Assembly (NCBI GenBank): GCA_947589005.1
Contig: CANPZO010000024.1
Span: 1 to 42,650 of the forward strand
DNA length: 42,650 nucleotides
Direction of reading: 5' to 3'
From: an uncultured Clostridia bacterium
GTDB taxonomy: Bacteria; Bacillota; Clostridia; UMGS1883
Shown: piece by piece, positions 1 to 8,040 of the stretch
How the letters are laid out: every line of letters begins with the position of its first letter
Position numbering within the stretch: position 1 is the stretch's first letter
Made by a program: the position numbers and the translations under genes
The notes under the pieces: model-generated
Told to the model about the DNA's origin: nothing
Seen by the model: only the letters and a program-made list of their open reading frames with translations
Database searches by the model: none

Positions 1-687
1 TGTAACGAAATCTCCGCCAACATTTAGGACACTGCCATTTTCCATTTGCATATATGCGGCCGTCTCTCCGTAAACCTTCTTACCGTCCGCATCTTCTGTC
101 ACACTTTGTATCCGGAAATCTCCGTCTACCGTTACCGTGCCGCCATCTATTTTTATGTAACCCTCTCCTTCTGTCAAATTTCCTTTAACTGTAAGCGTAT
201 AATCCGAACCAACAGAAAACGTCCCTATTGTTTCTATATCCTGATACAACGTCACATCTTCTGTCAACGTCCAGCCTTTGACTTTGCAATTAAACCTCAC
301 GTTTTCCTCATTATCCTTAAATGATGGATTCGCAAAATAACTGGTTTCCGGAGTTTCAAAGTATATCTCCTGCTTGTCTGTCCCGCGAAATACAACTTTT
401 GCTTTGCAGACAAAGTTGTCCGCCACTCCTGTCAACTGGCTGAAATTCCCTTTCAGGTTGATAGTACAACCGGCAGTATAATAATTGCCAGTTGAATTGC
501 GTATATTCCAGTAGTCATTTGCAGTAGATTGTGTAACGAAATCTCCGCCAACATTTAGGACACTGCCATTTTCCATTTGCATATATGCGGCCGTCTCTCC
601 GTAAACCTCCTTACCGTCCGCATCTTCTGTCACACTTTGTATCCGGAAATCTCCGTCTACCGTCACTGTACCGCCATCTATTTTTAT
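1..687. repeat. Internal repeat of the surface protein gene (period 531 bases)
   Basis: Bases 1-156 and 532-687 are nearly identical, with only about five differences by eye. The offset is exactly 531 bases, or 177 codons, so the repeat is in frame within the minus-strand gene. The high DNA identity suggests recent duplication or recombination between units; more copies may lie beyond base 1. Confidence 0.85.
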
Positions 688-2682
688 ATAGCCTTTTTGC
701 AGAAGCAATCTGCCTGTAACATTCAGAGTTCCACTTCCGACAGATAAATAACCATCCTTAACAATCAAGTCCCCTTCCACGGTCAAAGTATGACCGTTCA
801 AATCAAGGGTAACGCCGTTATCAATGGTGAGATTATTCGGCACAGTCACGTCACCGGGGAGCTTGACGTTCGTCTCCAGTCGGCGATCCAGACCGTCAAA
901 GGAAAGCGAGCCGTCAGTTACCACAGATGTTCCGCCGTAGTCCAGATCGGCCACAGTCATACCCATGGAGCAGCTCCCGACCCTTTGACCGTTTTCAAAG
1001 TGTATCTGCCAAATAACAGGACTCTTTTTCTCGTCCGCCAGCGGTATTTCCTTGCCGGTCAGCTTTTCCATTTTACCGCTCCAAAAGGCGAAATAGTTCA
1101 AATCTGCGCCCACGGAAAGGAACAGATAGTATTTGTAATCCTGACAGTGTACAGTCTCATTGCTTGAGTTTTTCTTTATTTGAGAGGTATACTGTGTTTT
1201 AAATCCAATCTCACCGTATACTATGGCTTGAGCCACCAAAATGTCCACGCCCGCGCTGACCTTCAGAGCCGCGGTTATGCTGCCCTGGCCGGTCACGGAG
1301 CAGTTGCCGACAGAAAACTCATGGATTGCCCTTGTTGTCCCGTCCGACAAAACACTGGCTCCGGCGGTGAAGGTGCCGGAAACATCGGCGGACATTTCCA
1401 TACCCAGGGACAGGGACAGCTTTACCGCGATAACGCCGATGCCAAAGACGCGAATCTGCCCCAGCGGAACCTCCGAGACAGCCTCGTCCTTATAGACCTG
1501 TGTGCTGGTGAGTCCCCATGAACCATCCACAGTGACGGTGAAGCCGTTATCGGAAAAGGAGTGGTTCAGGTGCAAATCAGACAAATAAATTTCCGCTTTT
1601 GAGTCCCCGATGGAGGTGGACAAAGAGAGCTTACCGTTCGAGTATTCCAAGCCGTCCATCAGCTCCACATCGTCGGCGGGTATAAATTCGGAATTTTCAG
1701 CCGACAGGGGGATAACGCCCTGCGAGTCCACATATGAAAAGACATTTGCCTCCGCCTTTTCCACGGCAATTACCGTTTGGCCGTTTTCACGGGCGACCGA
1801 CAAAGCCGTGTAAGCGATGGGCAGGGAATCCAGATAAACGACAAAGTTGTCTCCCGTCTCGACGGAGACGGAATCGCTGTACAGCGTCACAGCGGTCTCA
1901 TCCGGACTTATCTCGAAGTCGATATTTTTGGGAACCTCTATCACGCCGTCGGAATATTCGTATGTGCTTGCATAGTCCTCCCGCACCTCTCCGAGGGCGA
2001 CAATATTTTCAGCGTCGGACAGCATTACGCCGACCTCGGCATAATCCACGGCGGCGTCAAACGGAGCGTCCTCATCGTCAAACCAGCCCCTTTTAAGCGC
2101 GATTTGCTCCTCCTCCGAGGGAGTGTCCGCTTCAACAGCTAACAATGCGACATCGTTAGCTTCGCCAGTACTCAGGTCAAGGCACGAGGTCAGTGTTCTG
2201 GCGGTAAACTCACGGGTGGCCGCCTCGAAAGGCCTTATGTACATTCCGTCATTTTCCTCAAAAAGGCCCGCGTTCCAAGCCCATACCGCGTCACGGTAAA
2301 ATTCCTCCGATTGGCCGTAGTCCGAGAATGTAATGTCCGCGCAGTCGTCCAAATCGGTACGGAAACGCTCGGCCAGCTCGTGAATCCATTCTATCCTCGT
2401 GACGGTTTCTTTTTGATTGTCCTGTTCCTCCGCCGGAGCGGCGTCCACAGCCGGATTTTCCGCTGCCGGACTTTCCTCTGGCAGTTCATCTTCCAGAATA
2501 TCAGCGGATATATCGGCGGGCTGTTGTACGGCAACAGTCTCGTCCGCCAAGGCGACCTCGTTGTATTCGGGTTCCGCCGGTGGCGTGGCTGTGCCTTCCT
2601 CCGCCAGCGCGAGAGCTGGCATAACGCCCAGCGTCATTGCCGCGCACAGCAGCAGGGCCAGCGGTTTTTTGAGTTTGTTCAT
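1..2682 (-). CDS. Large secreted surface protein with repeats, SLH-like N-terminus (partial, 3' end outside window)
   Basis: An open frame runs from an ATG at 2682 to the window edge (894 codons, no stop seen). The product starts with a typical Sec signal peptide (MNKLKKPLALLLCAAM, then a hydrophobic stretch ending ALALAEE, about residues 1-29), followed by an acidic Pro/Ala/Glu linker. Residues about 95-170 resemble a degenerate SLH domain (WAWNAGLFEENDGMYIRPFE). The rest is rich in short beta-type units such as GGTVTVDGDF and LTVKGNL, as in beta-helical adhesins. Two copies of a 52-residue unit are visible, at about 666-717 and 843-894. A ribosome site AGAGGGGG lies about 9 bases before the ATG. 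Likely a cell-surface or adhesin-like protein; the ligand is unknown. The frame is easy to miss because it leaves the window without a stop. Confidence 0.8.
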   Translation of the reverse strand, partial: MNKLKKPLALLLCAAMTLGVMPALALAEEGTATPPAEPEYNEVALADETVAVQQPADISADILEDELPEESPAAENPAVDAAPAEEQDNQKETVTRIEWIHELAERFRTDLDDCADITFSDYGQSEEFYRDAVWAWNAGLFEENDGMYIRPFEAATREFTARTLTSCLDLSTGEANDVALLAVEADTPSEEEQIALKRGWFDDEDAPFDAAVDYAEVGVMLSDAENIVALGEVREDYASTYEYSDGVIEVPKNIDFEISPDETAVTLYSDSVSVETGDNFVVYLDSLPIAYTALSVARENGQTVIAVEKAEANVFSYVDSQGVIPLSAENSEFIPADDVELMDGLEYSNGKLSLSTSIGDSKAEIYLSDLHLNHSFSDNGFTVTVDGSWGLTSTQVYKDEAVSEVPLGQIRVFGIGVIAVKLSLSLGMEMSADVSGTFTAGASVLSDGTTRAIHEFSVGNCSVTGQGSITAALKVSAGVDILVAQAIVYGEIGFKTQYTSQIKKNSSNETVHCQDYKYYLFLSVGADLNYFAFWSGKMEKLTGKEIPLADEKKSPVIWQIHFENGQRVGSCSMGMTVADLDYGGTSVVTDGSLSFDGLDRRLETNVKLPGDVTVPNNLTIDNGVTLDLNGHTLTVEGDLIVKDGYLSVGSGTLNVTGRLLLQKGYIKIDGGTVTVDGDFRIQSVTEDADGKEVYGETAAYMQMENGSVLNVGGDFVTQSTANDYWNIRNSTGNYYTAGCTINLKGNFSQLTGVADNFVCKAKVVFRGTDKQEIYFETPETSYFANPSFKDNEENVRFNCKVKGWTLTEDVTLYQDIETIGTFSVGSDYTLTVKGNLTEGEGYIKIDGGTVTVDGDFRIQSVTEDADGKKVYGETAAYMQMENGSVLNVGGDFVT

Positions 2683-2717
2683 GTGGTCATCCCCCTCTTT
2701 TTCTTCTTCTTGTATGT

Positions 2718-2888
2718 AAAAAGTGCGTGACCGAAGCCACGCACAAAAAACACATCGCTCCGATTTGTTTTGTGGCACAAATTTCGATCCGATACATAGG
2801 TATGCGAATTTAGAGCGTGTATTTTTATCAAGAATGATAAAAATAACACACCCATGTATCGTAAAAATCGAATATTCACTTGTGCCAC
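2718..2888 (-). ncRNA. Structured 5' leader with terminator-like hairpin (candidate attenuator or riboswitch)
   Basis: Read on the minus strand, RNA from the promoter at 2895-2923 should begin near 2888, exactly at GTGGCACAA. That pairs with TTGTGCCAC (plus arms 2880-2888 and 2772-2780). Nested inside are pairs 2867-2871/2784-2788, 2854-2861/2790-2797 (8 bp, ATGTATCG) and an apical hairpin 2835-2844/2821-2830 (10 bp). Next comes a 9-pair stem with a UUCG tetraloop (arms at plus 2723-2731 and 2736-2744) followed by five T residues at 2722-2718, about 36 bases before the start codon. A terminator placed there suggests conditional read-through into the surface protein gene. I do not recognise a known riboswitch class. 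Confidence 0.55.
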
Positions 2889-2894
2889 GACTGT

Positions 2895-2923
2895 ATTTTA
2901 CCACATACATACAGATTTATCAA
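2895..2923 (-). promoter_or_regulatory. Sigma-A type promoter of the surface protein gene
   Basis: On the minus strand: TTGATA (2918-2923), 17-base spacer, TAAAAT (2895-2900). The predicted start near 2888 coincides with the first base of the leader stem. Confidence 0.7.
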
Positions 2924-3065
2924 TACCTTTTTGAAAATTTTTCAAAACGCTATCGTCAGTCGTGGTCGTGCATTCGGCATCTTATATATGAAATTACATT
3001 AACAATGCTGATGTTTTGTGTATATTAGAAAATGTGAACATTTTATTAAAATTTTTAAAAAACAC

Positions 3066-3094
3066 TTGCACTTTCCATCTCCACCCGGTATCTT
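3066..3094 (+). promoter_or_regulatory. Possible promoter for the accessory gene at 3117
   Basis: TTGCAC (3066-3071), 17-base spacer, TATCTT (3089-3094). The predicted start near 3101 leaves a very short leader containing the ribosome site AAGGGG. Confidence 0.5.
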
Positions 3095-3116
3095 TATTAC
3101 ATAAGGGGTGGCGAAA

Positions 3117-3521
3117 GTGAAAAAATACGAATGGGCCAATATTGATTTAAATCTTACTCATAATTGTGCAGCCCCGTTTCATGTTACAGCAAGACGGCTG
3201 ATTGAAAAGGGCTATATTCCACTTGTGCATGATGTAAAAATATGCAGTTTTAAAGCCAGATTTAACGTTAAGGGAAAATATATTTACGCCATGGTTACTC
3301 TATGCAAGGCTGGAAACACAAAATTTATGTTTTGCGAAGCATTGACTTTTGCATGTTCCAGAATTGCGTGCGATATTTCGTCGTTTAATAATCTTTTTAG
3401 TCGATTCAATTTCAATTTTGATTTTGTTGCGGTTCATATTTTTGTTTATTCGATAGTTTATAAAAAAATTGGTCAAACCATTTTTTCGGATATTATTCTT
3501 GGTAAAGAAATGCAACTATAG
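3117..3521 (+). CDS. Hypothetical protein
   Basis: The frame is open from a GTG at 3108, but the GTG at 3117 is better placed behind AAGGGGTGG (3103-3111). It gives 134 residues (MKKYEWANIDLNL). No domain recognised. The first two thirds look protein-like (one cluster of Cys: HNCAAP, VKICSF, TLCKAG, FMFCEA). The last 50 residues are Phe/Ile-rich in an A+T-rich stretch and may be a random extension after a frameshift. It precedes another hypothetical gene by 17 bases, so the two are probably co-transcribed. Confidence 0.45.
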   Translation: MKKYEWANIDLNLTHNCAAPFHVTARRLIEKGYIPLVHDVKICSFKARFNVKGKYIYAMVTLCKAGNTKFMFCEALTFACSRIACDISSFNNLFSRFNFNFDFVAVHIFVYSIVYKKIGQTIFSDIILGKEMQL

Positions 3522-3538
3522 TTAGAGGAGGGGTTTTT

Positions 3539-4321
3539 ATGTTAAATTGTGCTACCATAAGAAAAGAGCTTAACACCAGGGATGAATCTGTCTTTGAGTC
3601 GGAATTGAAAGCGAGTATTGATACTGTAAAGGCTTCAATGAAAAGCTTGACATATTTTAATCACGACGTCGATGTTAAGCTGTTAAAAAAGCGTGGGAGC
3701 GACGACTATGCCTATGTTGTCGTTGTAAAGACATATTATAGCGACTCTGTAGAAGAAAAAAATTTTGATTTCAAACAATTTATAAGCAGTGACTGCAAAA
3801 TCTTTCAAGTATTAAATCGCTACGGTGACTTCACGCAAGGAGATTATAACAAGCTTATTACTAAAGCAACTGTTCTAAAGCTTATTCGCCCAGATATTGA
3901 GGAAGTTGAAGAACTGCCGACTTTCTCCGAGTGGGACGCTTTTGCCGTGGGGCAAAGCTATTATATTCAACTCATGGAGGATTTATCTGCCGATGACAGT
4001 ACCATAGCTATGAAGAAGGTGGAGTTTAGCGATGAGTACGACGCCGTTTATGAGCCGGACTTCCGCGGTTGCGGGAAGGATTGCCTCATTATGCCAAAAG
4101 ATAAACTCAAAGAAGCTCTTGGACTTGGACTTAATGATAGTAAGTTTGACGCTCTTATGGAAGCATGGGCGGTCAGAGGGTATCTTTATATTCCCGAGGC
4201 CAGCCGGAAGACAGGGCGCAGACAAGTTAAGTATCGCTTGGGCGAATACGGAGTTTTACACTATGCGGTTGTGGCAGATGAGGCATTGGCCGCCGAAATA
4301 AAAAAAATTAAAATTACATAA
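3539..4321 (+). CDS. Hypothetical accessory protein (260 aa)
   Basis: ATG at 3539 is preceded by a strong ribosome site TTAGAGGAGGGG. The product is soluble, mixed charge, with no signal peptide or membrane segment. The C-terminal part (about residues 180-245: DCLIMPKDKLKEALGLGLND, then a basic stretch RKTGRRQVKYRLG) could be a helical nucleic-acid-binding domain, but I cannot name a family. A terminator follows 14 bases after the stop. Base composition fits the surrounding mobile block. Function unknown. Confidence 0.7.
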   Translation: MLNCATIRKELNTRDESVFESELKASIDTVKASMKSLTYFNHDVDVKLLKKRGSDDYAYVVVVKTYYSDSVEEKNFDFKQFISSDCKIFQVLNRYGDFTQGDYNKLITKATVLKLIRPDIEEVEELPTFSEWDAFAVGQSYYIQLMEDLSADDSTIAMKKVEFSDEYDAVYEPDFRGCGKDCLIMPKDKLKEALGLGLNDSKFDALMEAWAVRGYLYIPEASRKTGRRQVKYRLGEYGVLHYAVVADEALAAEIKKIKIT

Positions 4322-4334
4322 GCTGCAATTTTTA

Positions 4335-4362
4335 GGCGGGGGAGATATTCCTCGCCCTTTTT
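4335..4362 (+). terminator. Intrinsic terminator after the 260-aa hypothetical gene
   Basis: Stem GGCGGGG (4335-4341) with CCTCGCC (4350-4356), loop AGATATTC-like, then C and five T residues. Confidence 0.7.
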
Positions 4363-4585
4363 GCATGAGAAACTGCACCTAAAGATATTAATTATTAGAA
4401 AGAAAAAAAGATGCGTATATGATGTGATTGCGGTATTGAAGTGATTAGCGGATGATGCGCCGATGTATATGTGGGTATGATGAGAACATGGATACACTGG
4501 GCGCAGTGGATACAGTGATGACAGCGGACACGCGGACACATTAATGTATGTTGTTTTAGGATGAGATGGAGCGGAGGCAGTGATG

Positions 4586-4795
4586 ATGAACAAGCATTTG
4601 TTGATAGCGGTGATGATGATAGTCTTATCTGCGCATGGGTATTGGAACGGAGCGGCAGCCGCGGCTGTTATCAATGATAGAGCTGTTGACTGCGTAAGCA
4701 TTGGGACTTTCGGTGCGTCTAAGTCTGGGTTGGGTATTGGAGAATGGAAAAACGAGTCCGCGGCAGATGCTGTCGATGGTGATATTGGGTATTAG
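4586..4795 (+). CDS. Possible small secreted protein (69 aa), uncertain
   Basis: ATG at 4586 sits 8 bases after GGAGG (4573-4577); ATG 4583 and GTG 4580 are alternatives. The N-terminus (MNKHLLIAVMMIVLSAHGYW) looks like a signal peptide or membrane segment, followed by a short Gly/Ala/Asp-rich tail. No homologue recognised. The flanks, 4363-4585 and 4796-4973, hold no gene I can support, but five GGGTAT hexamers lie between 4473 and 4826 and a sixth at 4869. The frame may be chance. Confidence 0.3.
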   Translation: MNKHLLIAVMMIVLSAHGYWNGAAAAAVINDRAVDCVSIGTFGASKSGLGIGEWKNESAADAVDGDIGY

Positions 4796-4973
4796 AGCAC
4801 AGAACCACCGTGTTCTTGCCGGGTATTCCTCTGATGAACGCCAGCTCTGATTAGAAATTTGCCGGTGTGGGTATATGCTCATGTCAAGCGCAGCGTTTTC
4901 CCACGCCAGTCACAATCAGTTTTTCCTTTGCCTTCGGGCATTATTTTAATATTTTGTAGAGGAGCGATAAAAT

Positions 4974-5603
4974 ATGATAGGAAATTTTCTGATGGTTATT
5001 CTCTCGTTAGTTAATGAAATTCCTCCGAAGCATAAATCTTATGAAGTAGCACAGAGGACAAAGGCGTATGTTTTAAGTTTCGGGTATCTCCGTCACAAAG
5101 CGTCAGTTGTGAGGCTGCAAGCGTATCTCGAAGCTGACGGCGATTATCAACGCGCTGTGGGGCTTCTGGCGGCTAAGGGTATTGACACCACGGTGGACGC
5201 GCTTCGGACGTCTGTCTGGTATGCTAACAAGAGTCTTGTCAAAGCCCTCGGTAAAGGGTTCCTGCTGTTGCTGCAAAAGGACCCGTACTTGGCAAGTCTG
5301 AGGCTTGCCTTTGCTGAAACACGGCTGGACGATGTCCTTCTTCATGATGCCGTTGGCGTAATTCCTGAGTTCAGGTATCTCCACTATGATATTGAGGACT
5401 GCAAGGCTGAGTTGCTTTTTCTTGCACGGTTTAGCCGGTCAAGCATGGCATTTTTCCGTGGCAAAATGGATAATAGCAAGCTCGCATATTTGGGCCATCT
5501 TCTTACCCATCCGTCCGATGAGGAGCTGCCTGAAGCCCTGAGGGTTATTGAGTGGTTAAATGGCATTTCGAAGGCCCTGCCGAATGAACTGGAAAGATTG
5601 TGA
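4974..5603 (+). CDS. Hypothetical accessory protein (209 aa)
   Basis: ATG at 4974 follows GAGGAGCG by about 9 bases. The product is helical, rich in Leu/Ala with scattered Arg and Lys (SVVRLQAYLEADGDYQRAVG), and has no membrane segment or signal peptide beyond a mildly hydrophobic start. It lies upstream of the serine recombinase and may be element-specific. No family recognised; the helical hairpin pattern could mean a repeat protein. Function unknown. Confidence 0.65.
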   Translation: MIGNFLMVILSLVNEIPPKHKSYEVAQRTKAYVLSFGYLRHKASVVRLQAYLEADGDYQRAVGLLAAKGIDTTVDALRTSVWYANKSLVKALGKGFLLLLQKDPYLASLRLAFAETRLDDVLLHDAVGVIPEFRYLHYDIEDCKAELLFLARFSRSSMAFFRGKMDNSKLAYLGHLLTHPSDEELPEALRVIEWLNGISKALPNELERL

Positions 5604-5752
5604 AATTCAAAAAATTATAATTTTCGGACTGGTTTAGGGGTATTCAATTTAACTTGTTTTTTGGGACGGTTATGGCAATTATACATACAAAAAGTTAGTT
5701 TAAAAAATGATTGTACATAAAGCGGCGCTTTTTGGAAAGAAAGGTGATATGT

Positions 5753-6319
5753 GTGGGTAGAACGGTAGGGTATATGAGGGTATCAACAACCGCGCAAAAT
5801 GAGGATCGGCAAAAGGTCGCGCTTATAGGGTATGGTGTGAAATCCGAAGACATATATCTTGATAAAATGACTGGAGCAAAATTTTCACGACCGAGCTTTG
5901 ACCGTATGAAGGCAGACCTTCAAGAAGGCGACACTCTGGTTTGTGAAAGCATATCAAGGATCGGCCGAAGCCTCGGAGATTTGCTCCAATTCCTTGAATT
6001 TTTGCAGAGTAAAGGTGTGGCATTTGTTAGCCTTAAAGAAGACATAGACATATCGAGCAGTTCGGGTAAGCTTGTCTTTGCTATTATCTCGGCTTTGGCA
6101 CAGTATGAGCGTGAGATGATCCATACCCGTTGTGAGGAGGGTCGTCGGCTCGCGCTTGAGCGCGGGGTAAAGTTCGGACGTAAGCCGGTCGATAGGACTT
6201 TAATAGACAAAGCGATTAAGCTGTATTCTTCCGGGCAGTTTACGGTTGCGGAGATTACAAATATGACGGGTATTAAACGCTCTACGTTATATAACTATGT
6301 ATCCAAGCTGAGGGCTTAA
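5753..6319 (+). CDS. Serine recombinase (resolvase/invertase family)
   Basis: Catalyses site-specific DNA inversion or resolution through a phosphoserine link. The N-terminal resolvase domain (about residues 1-140) has the catalytic motif YMRVSTTAQN with Ser11, then the conserved ESISRIGRSLGDLL, and SSGKLVFAIISALAQYERE at the start of the long helix. A short C-terminal helix-turn-helix follows (FTVAEITNMTGIKRSTLYNY), as in Hin/Tn3-type enzymes. I chose GTG 5753 because AAAGGTGAT lies just upstream; the open frame extends to 5711 without a ribosome site. At 188 residues it has normal family length. A terminator follows directly. It may resolve the element or invert a segment; partner sites are not identified. 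Confidence 0.93.
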   Translation: MGRTVGYMRVSTTAQNEDRQKVALIGYGVKSEDIYLDKMTGAKFSRPSFDRMKADLQEGDTLVCESISRIGRSLGDLLQFLEFLQSKGVAFVSLKEDIDISSSSGKLVFAIISALAQYEREMIHTRCEEGRRLALERGVKFGRKPVDRTLIDKAIKLYSSGQFTVAEITNMTGIKRSTLYNYVSKLRA

Positions 6320-6334
6320 AATCCAATCCAAAAA

Positions 6335-6369
6335 GAGCCTGCGATTCAATATCGCATGGCTCCTTTTTT
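6335..6369 (+). terminator. Intrinsic terminator after serine recombinase
   Basis: GAGCC and GCGAT (6335-6345) pair with ATCGC and GGCTC (6351-6362) around loop TCAAT, followed by seven T residues. Confidence 0.85.
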
Positions 6370-6387
6370 TATAAATCTTATTTTAAG

Positions 6388-6461
6388 TTTTATAAAACGT
6401 GTTTTGTGTTTTATAAAAGTAGTTTGATGTTTTATAAAACTTGTTAAACGCTTTATAAAAC
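6388..6461. repeat. Four palindromic repeats with exact 21-base spacing
   Basis: TTTTATAAAAC or a one-base variant starts at 6388, 6409, 6430 and 6451, exactly 21 bases apart (two helical turns), so all copies face the same side of the DNA. Each copy holds the palindrome TTTATAAA. The array sits between the recombinase terminator and the integrase gene, a typical place for operator, Xis or replication-type binding sites. It also creates a minus-strand frame with repeated FYKT, which I do not consider a gene. Confidence 0.85.
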
Positions 6462-6604
6462 CTTTGTATAAACAGGCCAACGTCGACGCATATCTTTAAA
6501 AATTGCCGCACAGTTGAGCGAAAACTCCGCATATTTTTTTGCATATTTCTTATGAAAGGGCATGGTGCGTTTTGCACATGACGTTTTCATGGGAGTTGTT
6601 AGTT

Positions 6605-8026
6605 ATGGAGAAAATGTTTGTGAGCATGGGCGAAGCTGCGGAGCTTCTGTGCGTTGAGCGCGAGGACGTCGAAACGCTGGTCGCCGACGGCAAAGTAAAG
6701 GGTATTACGGTAAATGGGAAAATGAGGGTAGCGGTGCGAAGCCTCGAAGCTCTGGCCGGCGGTGGTTTAGACGCCGAAACCTCGCAAAATGGTCTTGACA
6801 ATTCTACCGAAGTGCGCTATGATTGGGCTGTGGATTATTTTACTGGGGGTAAGGATATGTCCGGCGGCAACGTAACGCACGTTAAAAACGGGGATCGGTG
6901 GATTGCGCAGTTCGATCTGGGTAAGACTCCTGACGGCAAGCGCATCAGGAAGTCTAAGTCGTTTCGAACAAAGGAGGAAGCGGAGGACGCTCTGGCTCTG
7001 GAGCTTGCGAAGCTTGGGCGGACCGGCGAAACCGTGCCGGACCAAACCTTCAAGGCCGTGGCTCTCGAATTTTTGAGCAGGGGCAATCCTACGGTGGAGC
7101 CGCGGACGTGGGCCTCGTACTATGGGGTTATCGGGTACCCTAATAAAATAATTGGAAGGCTGAAAATTTCCGAGATAACGGAGGACACGCTGATTGATAT
7201 GTTCGGCCGGCTTAGAAACAATCATGCCGACAGTATGTTAAAGAGAATAAAGACGGTCGTGGGTATGGTTCTCGATTACGCGATAAAAAAGGGTATTGTA
7301 ACCGTTAATGTGGCTAAGGGTATAAAGCGCCTGCCTAAATCGACTAAGGACGTGGGCAAGGTGAAGCACGAGCGGGCTTTAACTAAAGAAGAGCTTCAGT
7401 ATGTGCTTAAATGCGCCAAGTCCGATCCGAGCGTGGATGGTATCGTGCATTTGCTGGCCTATACGGGTATGCGTCCGGGCGAACTGCGGGCGCTGCGGCT
7501 CGAGGATATAGACCTCGATAAATGTACCGTCCATGTCAGGCGCGCGGCGAGTATCGAAAAGACCTTTGATAAAACCGGCAAGCCCACGGGCCGAAGCGAG
7601 TACATAAAGGCTACCAAGAGCGAATACGGCGACCGTGTGCTGTCCGTCCCGAGGGAAACGCTCGAAATGGCTCTCGCGCAGCACGGGCGAATAGTGTCCG
7701 ACAGGCGGTATTACAAGGGTAAAAAAAATTCGCCTTATCTTTTCCCGGGCAACGACGGCAACTTCATGAAAGAGCAAATGCTTCAGAGCCGGTGGCGGCG
7801 CTTTAGAGAGGCTTACGGCCTATCAAGCGAGGTGTATAAGCCGTATTGCTTTAGGCATACCCTTTGCACGAATCTTATTCTAAACGGTACGCCTTTGCCC
7901 GTTGTTCAGCGTATAATGGGTGACAACTCCACCGACGTTATTGTAAAGAGCTATACTCATATCAAAACAGAAGACATGGCGGCCTCTCTCGGTAGGCTCC
8001 ATGCGGGTATGACGGACGGGGAGTAG
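6605..8026 (+). CDS. Tyrosine recombinase/integrase with N-terminal excisionase-like domain
   Basis: Site-specific integrase of the lambda/Tn916 superfamily (473 aa). Residues about 5-55 (MGEAAELLCVEREDVETL, GKVKGITVNGKMRV, SLEAL) look like an excisionase/MerR-type winged helix, unusual at an integrase N-terminus. An AP2-like arm-binding domain (about 90-140: WIAQFDLGKTPDGKRIRKSK), a SAM-like core domain, and the catalytic domain follow. The catalytic domain has Arg in TGMRPGELRAL (about 290), YCFRHTLCTNL (about 416-426; the usual first His is Tyr) and MGDNSTDVIVKSYTH with nucleophile Tyr near 450 (the usual GH is GD). ATG 6605 was preferred over an upstream TTG frame. Its stop lies 140 bases from the tRNA-Trp 3' end. 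Confidence 0.93.
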   Translation: MEKMFVSMGEAAELLCVEREDVETLVADGKVKGITVNGKMRVAVRSLEALAGGGLDAETSQNGLDNSTEVRYDWAVDYFTGGKDMSGGNVTHVKNGDRWIAQFDLGKTPDGKRIRKSKSFRTKEEAEDALALELAKLGRTGETVPDQTFKAVALEFLSRGNPTVEPRTWASYYGVIGYPNKIIGRLKISEITEDTLIDMFGRLRNNHADSMLKRIKTVVGMVLDYAIKKGIVTVNVAKGIKRLPKSTKDVGKVKHERALTKEELQYVLKCAKSDPSVDGIVHLLAYTGMRPGELRALRLEDIDLDKCTVHVRRAASIEKTFDKTGKPTGRSEYIKATKSEYGDRVLSVPRETLEMALAQHGRIVSDRRYYKGKKNSPYLFPGNDGNFMKEQMLQSRWRRFREAYGLSSEVYKPYCFRHTLCTNLILNGTPLPVVQRIMGDNSTDVIVKSYTHIKTEDMAASLGRLHAGMTDGE

Positions 8027-8040
8027 TCTCTGCCGCCCGT

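Noticed and set aside
2718-2888. Leader as a cyclic-di-GMP or T-box riboswitch
   Set aside because: I could not find the conserved c-di-GMP core nor the T-box sequence; the surface-protein context alone is not enough.
2950-4400. A second copy of the tRNA-Trp 3' end as the left attachment site
   Set aside because: I looked for pieces of GGCAGGGGCAGAAGGACTC and found none, so the left border stays open.
5660-5725. Two TTRTACATA-like copies before the serine recombinase as a res site
   Set aside because: Only two short A+T-rich copies without the dyad structure of resolvase sites; chance is likely.
6388-6461. The repeat array as a CRISPR
   Set aside because: The repeats are only 11 bases with 10-base gaps, and no cas gene is present. 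Phased binding sites fit better.
6383-6577. Minus-strand 64-codon frame with repeated FYKT
   Set aside because: The repeated peptide is simply the translation of the 21-base DNA repeats; there is no ribosome site and the frame runs against the integrase promoter region.
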